Below, piece by piece: positions 52,621-60,282 of a stretch of 64,000 nt of DNA. The position numbers were made by a program, and so were the translations under genes. Each line of letters starts with the position of its first letter. Position 1 is the stretch's first letter. The notes under the pieces were generated by a model. The model had not been told where the DNA came from. It saw only the letters and a list, made by a program, of their open reading frames with translations, and ran no database searches. Origin of the DNA: Treponema sp. UBA1793 (lineage in GTDB: Bacteria; Spirochaetota; Spirochaetia; Treponematales; Treponemataceae); contig DCFX01000055.1 in NCBI GenBank assembly GCA_002314445.1, forward strand, positions 18,664 through 82,663, read 5' to 3'.

Positions 52621-53709
52621 CTATTTTTCCAAATCGGGAATGCCGGTTTTCAGCTGTTCTTCCTTTGCATATACGTTAAGGGCGTCCAGCATGTCATTCA
52701 TATACCCAAGCATGAACTGATCAAGTTTGTACAGTGTTAAGTTAATACGATGATCTGTGATACGGTTTTGAGGAAAATTGTATGTGCGGATTCTTTCGCT
52801 GCGGTCTCCCGAACCGACCATGGATTTACGGGCTGCATCGCGTTCTGCACGCTTTTTGTTTTCCTCAAGATCGAACAGCCTTGCACGGAGGACGCGGAAA
52901 GCTTTAGCCTTGTTTTTTATCTGGCTTTTTTCATCCTGCTGAATAACGACGATACCGGTTGGAATATGCGTAAGGCGGACTGCAGAATCAGTCGTGTTGA
53001 CACACTGCCCTCCAGGTCCTCCTGCGCGCATGACATCGACACGTACATCCTCAGGCTTTATGACTATATCCGTTTCCTCGGCTTCAGGAAGCACAGCGAC
53101 GGTAACAGTACTCGTGTGAATCCGTCCCTGTGCTTCCGTTGCGGGTACCCGCTGGACACGGTGGACGCCGCCTTCCCAGCGCAGCGTTCCGTATACAAAT
53201 TTTCCGCTGAGTGAAAATACGATTTCCTTGTAACCACCGACTTCTGTCGGTGTTGCACTCATAATTTCGTATTTCCAACCTTTCATTTCTGCAAAACGTG
53301 TATACATTTCGTACAGGTCGGCGACAAACAGAGATGCCTCGTCGCCGCCGACTCCGTTACGGATTTCTATAATAATATTTTTTTCATCCAGAGGGTCAGG
53401 CGGAATAAGCTTGAACTTTATTTGTTCTTCAATCTGAGGTCTTCGTTCCTCAAAAGCTTTAAGCTCTTCACGCGCCATTTCTTTCATATCATGGTCTTCT
53501 TCGTTTGTAACCATTTCGGTGTCGTCGTCAATTCCTTTAAGCACCTTTTTGTAGTCATCGTAGAGGGTCATGAGTTCTGAAAGATGGCCGTGTTCGCGCA
53601 TAACGTCCTTGTACTTTGCAGTATCTTTTACAAGATCGGGATCCATAACCTGCGTGTTAAGTACGTCGAATCGTCTTTTACAGTCCTCTAGTTTTTTCAA
53701 TAAATCCAT
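52621..53709 (-). CDS. prfA: Peptide chain release factor 1
   Basis: 362 residues. It ends translation at UAA and UAG. The codon-recognition motif PAT lies in RVQRVPATEAQGRIHTSTV (about residue 190) and the peptidyl-tRNA hydrolysis motif GGQ in RAGGPGGQCVNTTDSAV (about 235). The N-terminal coiled coil and C-terminal charged region are as expected for RF1. The ATG at 53709 has no Shine-Dalgarno sequence, and a promoter places the transcription start within about 2 bases of it. It forms an operon with prmC. Confidence 0.95.
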   Translation of the reverse strand: MDLLKKLEDCKRRFDVLNTQVMDPDLVKDTAKYKDVMREHGHLSELMTLYDDYKKVLKGIDDDTEMVTNEEDHDMKEMAREELKAFEERRPQIEEQIKFKLIPPDPLDEKNIIIEIRNGVGGDEASLFVADLYEMYTRFAEMKGWKYEIMSATPTEVGGYKEIVFSLSGKFVYGTLRWEGGVHRVQRVPATEAQGRIHTSTVTVAVLPEAEETDIVIKPEDVRVDVMRAGGPGGQCVNTTDSAVRLTHIPTGIVVIQQDEKSQIKNKAKAFRVLRARLFDLEENKKRAERDAARKSMVGSGDRSERIRTYNFPQNRITDHRINLTLYKLDQFMLGYMNDMLDALNVYAKEEQLKTGIPDLEK

Positions 53710-53717
53710 AGTAGTTT

Positions 53718-53746
53718 ATAGTATACTATATAGAAGAAAATATCAA
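53718..53746 (-). promoter_or_regulatory. Sigma-70-like promoter for prfA-prmC
   Basis: On the minus strand TTGATA (53741-53746), 17 bases, TACTAT (53718-53723). Eight bases separate the -10 box from ATG 53709. An overlapping TATACT exists at 15-base spacing. Confidence 0.5.
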
Positions 53747-53758
53747 TTATACTCAAAA

Positions 53759-55138
53759 CTACAAATGAAGCAAGGCTTTTGCAATCCGGAAGTAGATAAG
53801 CAGTCCCGTTATGTCTACAATCGTTGTCAGCGCAGGGCTTGCAATAAGTGCCGGGTCAAGCTTGAAGGTTGACGAAACGAGCGGCAGCACTGCTCCGATT
53901 ATTGTTGAAGTCACAACTTGTACTGCAAGTGCGAGTCCGATTGCAAATCCTATTTGTGACAGGCTTAGAGTCGCAGGTATAACCGTGCCGCCGCTCGTAA
54001 TTTCTACACGCAGGAATGCAATAAGACCAAGAACCAGGCCAAGCAGCAGTGAGATGCGCAGCTCCTTCCAAATGACGCGGAATATGTCCTTTGGTTCAAC
54101 TTCTTTGAGAGCGATTGCGCGTACAATGACAGTTGCAGACTGACTTCCCGTATTCCCGCCCATATCGGTCAGCATAGGCATATAGAAGGTGAGCAGCATA
54201 AGACTTGAAAGTGTATCCTGGTATGACTGCAGTACTGCTCCTGAAACAAAGTCGAAAAACGCAAGGATTATGAGCCAGATCACACGGCGTGAAAACTGCG
54301 TCAGTGCAGATGTTTTCAGGTATGATGTATCTTGATGTTTTCCCGTAATTGCCATGAAGCGTTCCATGTCTTCTGTACGCTCTTCCTCTACAACGTCCAT
54401 AGCATCATCATGCGTAACTATGCCGATAAGGGAACCTGTATCATCGACGACAGGCAGGACAATAAGCCCGTATTTTGTAATTTTATAAGAAGCTTCCTCT
54501 CTGTCCGCTTCTGCCGTAATTTCTGCAACAAGCGGTTTTTTTATGGATTCAAGAGTCGCAAGCGGTTTTGCCAGAATGAGATCTTCCAGTGTAATGTATC
54601 CGCAGAGTTTGCGTTCAAAATCCAGTATGAAAATAAGGGAAACTGCTTCCTTTTGCGCGCCTTCAAGTCTGATTCTGTTGATTGCCTGCTGCACAGTCAG
54701 TACTTCGGGGAATGCAATATAGTCTGTCGTCATGACAGATCCTGCAGTTCCTTCAGGATATGATGAAAGCGCTTTTATTTCATCTCTTTCTTTTTTTGCA
54801 AGAAAAGGAAGTACTGCATCAAGCTGGCTTTCAGGAATTGATTTTGCAAGGTCGGCTCGTTCGTCAGGCGGAAGTTTTTCCAGCAGCGTCGTGAGTTCTG
54901 TCTGACTCATGAGTTCTGCCGTGTCTGACTGGAGCGCATCAGGAAGTTCGCAGAAAATATCGGCTGCATCCTGCGGATCAAGCTTTTTAAGGAGCGTCCG
55001 GATTTCTTCCGGTTTCAGACTTGCGATTAATTCTGCATCTTCGGTGGGATGATGTACAGAAAGAAATTCTGCAACATCAGCATATTTGTTTTCTTTGACG
55101 AGTGCTTCGATATCCGGAGCGATAAGTTCGTTTATCAT
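53759..55138 (-). CDS. mgtE: Magnesium transporter MgtE
   Basis: 459 residues in the classic order: an N-terminal helical Mg-sensing domain (about 1-125), a tandem CBS domain (about 126-260; MTTDYIAFPEVLTVQQAINR, VVDDTGSLIGIVTHDDAMDV), a connecting plug helix and five membrane segments (about 285-455). The pore signature PMLTDMGGNTGSQSATVIVR is intact. MgtE is a homodimeric Mg2+ channel closed when the cytosolic domains bind Mg2+. The start at 55138 has AGGAG 8 bases upstream. A structured leader of about 175 bases precedes it and may add RNA-level control. Confidence 0.95.
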   Translation of the reverse strand: MINELIAPDIEALVKENKYADVAEFLSVHHPTEDAELIASLKPEEIRTLLKKLDPQDAADIFCELPDALQSDTAELMSQTELTTLLEKLPPDERADLAKSIPESQLDAVLPFLAKKERDEIKALSSYPEGTAGSVMTTDYIAFPEVLTVQQAINRIRLEGAQKEAVSLIFILDFERKLCGYITLEDLILAKPLATLESIKKPLVAEITAEADREEASYKITKYGLIVLPVVDDTGSLIGIVTHDDAMDVVEEERTEDMERFMAITGKHQDTSYLKTSALTQFSRRVIWLIILAFFDFVSGAVLQSYQDTLSSLMLLTFYMPMLTDMGGNTGSQSATVIVRAIALKEVEPKDIFRVIWKELRISLLLGLVLGLIAFLRVEITSGGTVIPATLSLSQIGFAIGLALAVQVVTSTIIGAVLPLVSSTFKLDPALIASPALTTIVDITGLLIYFRIAKALLHL

Positions 55139-55312
55139 AAGAAATCTCCTGTAGAGTAAAGTGTGACTTCACGGTATACACGGAGACCTCTTAAGGAACT
55201 TCTTAACGGATTTCGGGGAGGTTCAGGGTATATGCGTGAATGAATGTGTAATCAGGCAATGGTATGGTACTACTACTGCCTGAACTGTCAGATTGGTCCA
55301 TATAACCTCCCA
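55139..55312 (-). promoter_or_regulatory. Structured 5' leader of mgtE, possible cation-sensing RNA of unknown class
   Basis: On the minus strand GGGAGGTT (55304-55311) can pair with AACCTCCC (55216-55223). This 8-bp closing stem encloses a hairpin TCAGGCA/TGCCTGA (55252-55283). A further TTAAG/CTTAA element follows at about 55190-55207 before the ribosome binding site. I do not recognise the M-box or another named class in it. Confidence 0.45.
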
Positions 55313-55475
55313 CATGAAAATACGCCGGCACAATTAAAGCGCGGTTGTGTTAGTATTAGGACTATAAACTATTTGTATACAAAAGTCCAGAATAAAGTGA
55401 GCGTTTTTTTCGTGATTGTTCTGCGTGTTTGTGTATATATTGCGGAAAGACAACAGATGTGGTACCATATGAAAG

Positions 55476-55596
55476 TTGCAGTATTGATTGTGGTCGTACT
55501 GCAATTCTCTGGAGAGTCTTCGCTTTACGCGGAGCGCCGAAGGTTTAAAGTGCCGGAAAACCGGTGCCGATATCTCAGGCACAAAGGACAGAGCAT
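55476..55596 (+). ncRNA. Glycine riboswitch (single aptamer)
   Basis: The consensus elements are present in order: CTCTGGAGAG (55507-55516), GCGCCGAAGG (about 55534-55543), a P3 hairpin GCCGGAAAACCGGTGCC, ATCTCAGGC (55572-55580) and AAGGACAGAG (55584-55593). P1 pairs CTCT with AGAG. An 8-bp hairpin TTGCAGTA/TACTGCAA (55476-55504) stands directly upstream and may be the partial ghost aptamer helix known from singlet glycine riboswitches. A terminator and a gene for an alanine/glycine-type symporter follow, as expected for this riboswitch. An open frame of 118 codons overlapping it (55244-55600) is not a gene. Confidence 0.9.
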
Positions 55597-55621
55597 TTAA
55601 AATGTTCTAACCACTCTTTAG

Positions 55622-55666
55622 AGAGCCCGATCCTGATAAAATACGGAATCCGGGCTCTTATCTTTT
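55622..55666 (+). terminator. Terminator of the glycine riboswitch (expression platform)
   Basis: AGAGCCCG (55622-55629) pairs with CGGGCTCT (55651-55658), extended by ATCC/GGAAT, and is followed by TATCTTTT. It lies between the aptamer and the ribosome binding site of the symporter gene, so glycine binding probably decides its formation; the direction of control cannot be read by eye. Confidence 0.8.
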
Positions 55667-55681
55667 AACAGGAGAACGTAT

Positions 55682-57097
55682 ATGTTCTCAACAATCAACT
55701 CGATTCTGGATGCTGTAGACTCTTTTGTCTGGGGCGTCCCGCTTATTGTTCTGATTCTGGCAACAGGCGTACTGCTTACGGTCAGGGTCAAGGGCCTGCA
55801 GTTTTCAAAATTGGGGCTTGCATTGAAATCGATTTTCCGCAAACCTGACGGAAAAAACGGTGAAGTAACAAGTTTTGCGGCGTTATGCACGGCTCTTTCC
55901 GCAACAATCGGAACAGGAAATATTGTCGGTGTTGCTACGGCCATCGTTTCAGGCGGTCCCGGAGCCCTGTTCTGGATGTGGCTTGCGGCGTTGCTGGGAA
56001 TGGCAACAAAGTATTCAGAATGTCTGCTTTCTGTTCATTTTCGTGAAGTTAAGGAGGATGGTCATATTGTAGGCGGCCCGTTTTATACAATTGAAAAAGG
56101 TATGGGCAGAAAATGGAAATGGCTTGCCGTTTTGTTCGCCATTTTCGGAACAATGGTCGGACTTTTTGGTATAGGAACGTTTTCGCAGGTGAACAGTATT
56201 TCAAACGCGGTTACATCATTTTTTGATCCCGACAGTACCATGTCTGTTGTACTTTTCGGGCGGGCATATTCTCGGGTTACCGTTATTACTTCCCTTGTAC
56301 TTGCTGCATTTGTAGCCCTTGTCCTTTTCGGAGGCCTTAAACGCATTTCAAAAGTAGCATCTGTCATTGTTCCGTTTATGGTAATTTTGTATGTTTTCTT
56401 CGGAATTATAATAATCATTCTTAATATTACAAAAGTTCCGGCAGCTTTTGCGGAAATTTTCCGGAGCGCATTCGGATTCCGTGCAGCGGCAGGCGGTGCG
56501 CTGGGGGCAATGATCGTTGCCATGCAGAAAGGTATTGCACGCGGTATTTTTTCAAATGAAGCAGGGCTTGGTTCGGCACCTATTGCAGCTTCCGCGGCTC
56601 AGGTTGCGCATCCTGTACAGCAGGGGCTCGTCTCAATGACGGGAACATTTTTCGACACTATTATTATCTGTACCATCACGGGACTTGTCATAGTACTCAG
56701 CGGTACATGGAAACCGGAACTGGGGTTGCAGGGATACATGGTTACAAAAACGGCATTCTGCAGTCTGCTGCCCATTAACAGCACATTTGTTTCGTTCTGC
56801 CTCATGATATGTCTTGTACTTTTTGCTTTTACAACTATTCTCGGCTGGGATTATTACAGCGAACGCTGCATTGAATATCTCTGCGGCGGAAAGCTCGGCG
56901 TAGTAAAAGGTTACCGCGTGTTATATATCGTTGCGGTGTTCTTCGGCCCGTACATGACGATCAGCGCTGTCTGGACAATCGCAGATATCGTAAACGGGTT
57001 AATGGCCATTCCGAATATCATTTCTCTTATTGTACTTTCAGGGACAGTTTCAAAGCTTACAAAAGATTTCTTTGCGAAATCTTCCCGTTTGCAATAA
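55682..57097 (+). CDS. Sodium:alanine/glycine symporter (AGCS family)
   Basis: 471 residues with about ten to eleven membrane segments. The family features are LTVRVKGLQFSKLGLALKS near residue 32, LCTALSATIGTGNIVGVATA near 68, the signature GGPGALFWMWLAALLGMATK near 90, GGPFYTIEKGMG near 130 and IARGIFSNEAGLGSAPIAA near 285. These proteins bring in alanine or glycine with Na+. AGGAG lies 8 bases before ATG 55682. The upstream glycine riboswitch makes glycine the most likely substrate or signal. A promoter for mnmG overlaps its last codons. Confidence 0.95.
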   Translation: MFSTINSILDAVDSFVWGVPLIVLILATGVLLTVRVKGLQFSKLGLALKSIFRKPDGKNGEVTSFAALCTALSATIGTGNIVGVATAIVSGGPGALFWMWLAALLGMATKYSECLLSVHFREVKEDGHIVGGPFYTIEKGMGRKWKWLAVLFAIFGTMVGLFGIGTFSQVNSISNAVTSFFDPDSTMSVVLFGRAYSRVTVITSLVLAAFVALVLFGGLKRISKVASVIVPFMVILYVFFGIIIIILNITKVPAAFAEIFRSAFGFRAAAGGALGAMIVAMQKGIARGIFSNEAGLGSAPIAASAAQVAHPVQQGLVSMTGTFFDTIIICTITGLVIVLSGTWKPELGLQGYMVTKTAFCSLLPINSTFVSFCLMICLVLFAFTTILGWDYYSERCIEYLCGGKLGVVKGYRVLYIVAVFFGPYMTISAVWTIADIVNGLMAIPNIISLIVLSGTVSKLTKDFFAKSSRLQ

Positions 57098-57116
57098 GAT
57101 GAAAAATCACTATACT
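57089..57116 (+). promoter_or_regulatory. Sigma-70-like promoter for mnmG
   Basis: TTGCAA (57089-57094), 16 bases, TATACT (57111-57116), followed by 9 bases and ATG 57126. The predicted leader is only 2-3 bases and there is no Shine-Dalgarno sequence. Confidence 0.55.
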
Positions 57117-57125
57117 TGATTCACT

Positions 57126-59186
57126 ATGTCCGGATTTTACGATTATTACGACGTCGCTGTTGTCGGCGCCGGACATGCGGGAATTGAAGCAGCACTTGCT
57201 TCTGCCCGCATGGGACTTAAAACGCTTGTTATTACTCAGACTATAGAATCAATAGGCCGAATGTCATGCAACCCGTCAATCGGCGGTATTGCAAAAGGCA
57301 ATATAGTACGAGAGATAGATGCGCTTGGCGGCGAAATGGCGAAATTTACAGACCATTCGCTTATCCAGTTCAGACTGCTTAACAGCAGCCGGGGGCCGGC
57401 CGTGCAGGCGCCTCGTGCCCAGGCCGACAAGATTTTGTATTCGCAGCTTGCCCGCAAAGTTTTGGAAACGACGCCGAATCTGTACACGCTTATGGATACT
57501 GTCGTAGATATCCTTACAACGGCAAGTTCGACACCTCTTCCGCCTCAGTCCGACAGTTCAGCAGAGAAAGGTTCAATTCCCGGAGAGTCTCGGAACGAAG
57601 GTACAACGGAAGCTGCAAAAAGCGGCATGAGGCAGAAAATCACGGGAGTCGTTACAGAACGCGGACGTATCATTCCCGTCCGCGCCGTCGTGCTTACGAC
57701 GGGAACTTTTCTCGGCGGCCGTATTTTTATCGGCGAGTACGATGCCCCGTGCGGGCGTCTTGGAGAAGCAGCTGCGTTCGGACTTACGGCATCGCTCCAC
57801 CGGCTGGGGTTTACGACAGGCCGGCTAAAAACCGGCACTCCGCCGCGTATTCTGAAGGGGACAATCGATTTTACAAAGCTCGATGTACAGCCCGGTGACG
57901 AAAACGTGATTCCCTTTTCATTCGACAACGAAGCTGTAGACAGGCCGCTCGTGCCGTGCCACATCGTATATACAAATGAAGCGACTCATAAAATAATACG
58001 GGACAATATAGGCCGTTCGCCGCTTTACAGCGGAAAGATTCACGGAATCGGCCCCCGGTATTGTCCCTCGATAGAAGACAAAGTTATGCGTTTTGCAGAA
58101 CGCGTCCGGCATCAGATATTTGTTGAACCGGAAGGGCTCGAAACTGACGAGATGTATCTTAACGGACTTTCATCATCGCTGCCGGAATGCGTGCAGGACG
58201 AGTTTATGCGCACAATGCCCGGATTTGAACACGCTGTTCAGAGCCGGCCGGGATACGCAGTTGAATACGATTACGTTGAACCGACGCAGCTCTTTCCGTC
58301 TCTTGAAACAAAACGGGTTGCAGGACTTTTCGATGCCGGCCAGATAAACGGTACTTCGGGATACGAGGAAGCCGCAGGGCAGGGCCTTATTGCGGGAATC
58401 AACGCAGGCTATTATGCGAAAGCCCACATGACATTCTGCGGGCCTCTTTGCCTCTTCAATTCCGCTTCCGGCGGTATGCCAGCCTCAACAGAGCCGGGAA
58501 GATTTTATCCGCACGCCGCTTTTTCTCCGGCAGAGGAAGCTCAGTTTGCAGAAATTTCCGCAAAGGAAACAGCCGCACTCAATGCTGCGGAAGAAGCTGC
58601 GCAGAAAAATGCGGGGTATACAAATTTCCGTGCAATTCCAGAATGGAAGCCGCTGGTTCTCGGCCGCGACGAGGCGTACATCGGCGTACTGATTGACGAT
58701 CTCGTTACACTTGGGACGAAGGAGCCGTACCGTATGTTTACGGCACGGGCTGAATACCGGCTTAAGCTGCGGTACGACACTGCCGACCGCCGTCTTGGAA
58801 AGTACGGATTTGCTGCCGGGCTCAGAACTCAGATGCAGTTTGATTCTATGAACGCAAAATATGCGGTACAGGACGAGATTCTTGCTCAGCTGTTGAAGAA
58901 GCCTGATATGGAAAACCCCGGTTATCCGGAAGAAGAATGGAATGAGGCTAAAATAGATTTTAAGTATAAGTATTACATAGAAAAACAGGATAAGCGCGTT
59001 GAAAAGATGCACCGCATGGAAAATACTCATATTCCGGGTGATTTTGATTACGGTTCAATCGTTTCGCTTTCTGCAGAATCGCGCACAAAATTTGAGAAGA
59101 TACGTCCGCTTACACTGGGACAGGCAAGCCGCATTTCCGGTATACGCGTTTCCGACATCATGCTGCTTATGGTATATTTAAAATAG
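57126..59186 (+). CDS. mnmG: tRNA uridine-5-carboxymethylaminomethyl modification enzyme MnmG (GidA) with two extra insertions
   Basis: 686 residues, longer than the usual ~620-630. With MnmE it modifies U34 of certain tRNAs. The FAD-binding motif is VVGAGHAGIEAALASARMG near residue 12, followed by SCNPSIGGIAKG, RRGPAVQ-like SSRGPAVQAPRAQ and TTGTFLGGRIFIG. The second signature, GTSGYEEAAGQGLIAGINA, and LVLGRDEAYIGVLIDDLV are intact. Two segments are additional: about residues 138-172 (Ser/Pro/Glu-rich, low complexity) and about 440-510 between GINAGYYAKA and LVLGRDEA (Ala/Glu-rich, containing PHAAFSPAEEAQ). The catalytic motifs are not disturbed, so it should be functional. It is convergent with the deaminase gene, with 7 bases between stops and no terminator. 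Confidence 0.95.
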   Translation: MSGFYDYYDVAVVGAGHAGIEAALASARMGLKTLVITQTIESIGRMSCNPSIGGIAKGNIVREIDALGGEMAKFTDHSLIQFRLLNSSRGPAVQAPRAQADKILYSQLARKVLETTPNLYTLMDTVVDILTTASSTPLPPQSDSSAEKGSIPGESRNEGTTEAAKSGMRQKITGVVTERGRIIPVRAVVLTTGTFLGGRIFIGEYDAPCGRLGEAAAFGLTASLHRLGFTTGRLKTGTPPRILKGTIDFTKLDVQPGDENVIPFSFDNEAVDRPLVPCHIVYTNEATHKIIRDNIGRSPLYSGKIHGIGPRYCPSIEDKVMRFAERVRHQIFVEPEGLETDEMYLNGLSSSLPECVQDEFMRTMPGFEHAVQSRPGYAVEYDYVEPTQLFPSLETKRVAGLFDAGQINGTSGYEEAAGQGLIAGINAGYYAKAHMTFCGPLCLFNSASGGMPASTEPGRFYPHAAFSPAEEAQFAEISAKETAALNAAEEAAQKNAGYTNFRAIPEWKPLVLGRDEAYIGVLIDDLVTLGTKEPYRMFTARAEYRLKLRYDTADRRLGKYGFAAGLRTQMQFDSMNAKYAVQDEILAQLLKKPDMENPGYPEEEWNEAKIDFKYKYYIEKQDKRVEKMHRMENTHIPGDFDYGSIVSLSAESRTKFEKIRPLTLGQASRISGIRVSDIMLLMVYLK

Positions 59187-59193
59187 GAATGAA

Positions 59194-60225
59194 TTAACCG
59201 GCAGGTGCGAATGCATCCCATGCGTCGTTTACCTGCTGAATATACGTAAGTTTTTCGTTTTCAGAAATGAATGCAGCGTTAAAACTGTTGCAGATAAGCC
59301 GTTTTATTTCAGAGAGCGTGAAACGGAGTATCCCGTAACATTTCCAGTATTCCTCAAGAAGAGTGGTCTTGAAGAACAGAGGATCGTCGGTATTTATTGT
59401 TACGAACATTCCGCCGTCAAACATTTGCCGGACAGGATGCGCTTCCGTTTTTTCAACGAATTTTTTCGTAAACACATTGCTTGTAATACACACTTCAAGC
59501 GGAAGCCGGGTCCTGACAAGATAATCAATCAATTTGGTATCCTGTACAGAAGTAATCCCATGGCCGATTCTCTCCGCATGCAGATAATTGATTGCATCCC
59601 ATATTGATTCGGGGCCGATATCTTCTCCCGCATGGGCGACTGCATGGAAGCCGTCTTTGTGCGCCTGCGTAAAAACGGCTTCAAAGTCTTTTGCGGGCCC
59701 TTTCTGTTCAGCACCCCCAAGACCGATTCCTATGACATCCCTGCACGGATACTGTTTGAGCAGCGCATAGTTATTCATCGCGTTTTCACATCCGAATGTT
59801 CGTGAAACATCAATCAGCAGTTTTATGATTATGTTGTATTTTTCTTTTATTTCCCTGATTCTTTTTGAAAACAGCGTAATAATTTCACCGTAGTCCAATC
59901 CCTTTTTCAAAAATGCTGATGGGGCGAAAAAGGCTTCACAGTAGGAAATGCCGTTATTTACAAGATATTCTGCAATATCATCGAACAGATAATTAAAGTC
60001 GGATACCGATTCAAAGAGCTCCTGCACGGAAAGGAATGCTTTGATAAAACCATCAAGGTCATTGTATGAAAAGAGATCAGTTTCATCCTGTTTGCTCATT
60101 TTTTTACCATAGTGCTTTTCATACAATTTCCGCACAGAGGCAATAGACATAACCGCCTCAATATGGATATGTATTTCTGCTTTTGGGATTTTTGCCAGAA
60201 AAGAGCAGAAGTCGGTTTCTTTCAA
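59194..60225 (-). CDS. add: Adenosine deaminase family protein
   Basis: 343 residues. The metal-binding motif HxH is in KAEIHIHIEAV (about residue 19), followed by HAGED near 205, RIGHGI near 225 and the catalytic-end motif TINTDDPLFF near 287. It should deaminate adenosine (or a related purine) to inosine; adenine deaminase or aminodeoxyfutalosine deaminase cannot be excluded by eye. No ATG fits: the start is TTG at 60225 with GGAG 9 bases upstream. It lies 57 bases after pepF on the same strand and could be co-transcribed. Confidence 0.85.
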   Translation of the reverse strand: MKETDFCSFLAKIPKAEIHIHIEAVMSIASVRKLYEKHYGKKMSKQDETDLFSYNDLDGFIKAFLSVQELFESVSDFNYLFDDIAEYLVNNGISYCEAFFAPSAFLKKGLDYGEIITLFSKRIREIKEKYNIIIKLLIDVSRTFGCENAMNNYALLKQYPCRDVIGIGLGGAEQKGPAKDFEAVFTQAHKDGFHAVAHAGEDIGPESIWDAINYLHAERIGHGITSVQDTKLIDYLVRTRLPLEVCITSNVFTKKFVEKTEAHPVRQMFDGGMFVTINTDDPLFFKTTLLEEYWKCYGILRFTLSEIKRLICNSFNAAFISENEKLTYIQQVNDAWDAFAPAG

Positions 60226-60282
60226 TTCAAATTTCTCCAGTCTTGAAATCTTTGTTATAATGAGATAATCGGTATTCCGGTG

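Noticed and set aside
55139..55312. M-box magnesium riboswitch in front of mgtE
   Set aside because: The position is right, but I could not find the conserved M-box core bases, so I report only a structured leader of unknown class.
55244..55600. 118-codon plus-strand frame between mgtE and the symporter
   Set aside because: It runs through the glycine riboswitch aptamer and shows no protein-like pattern; the RNA explanation accounts for the conserved bases.
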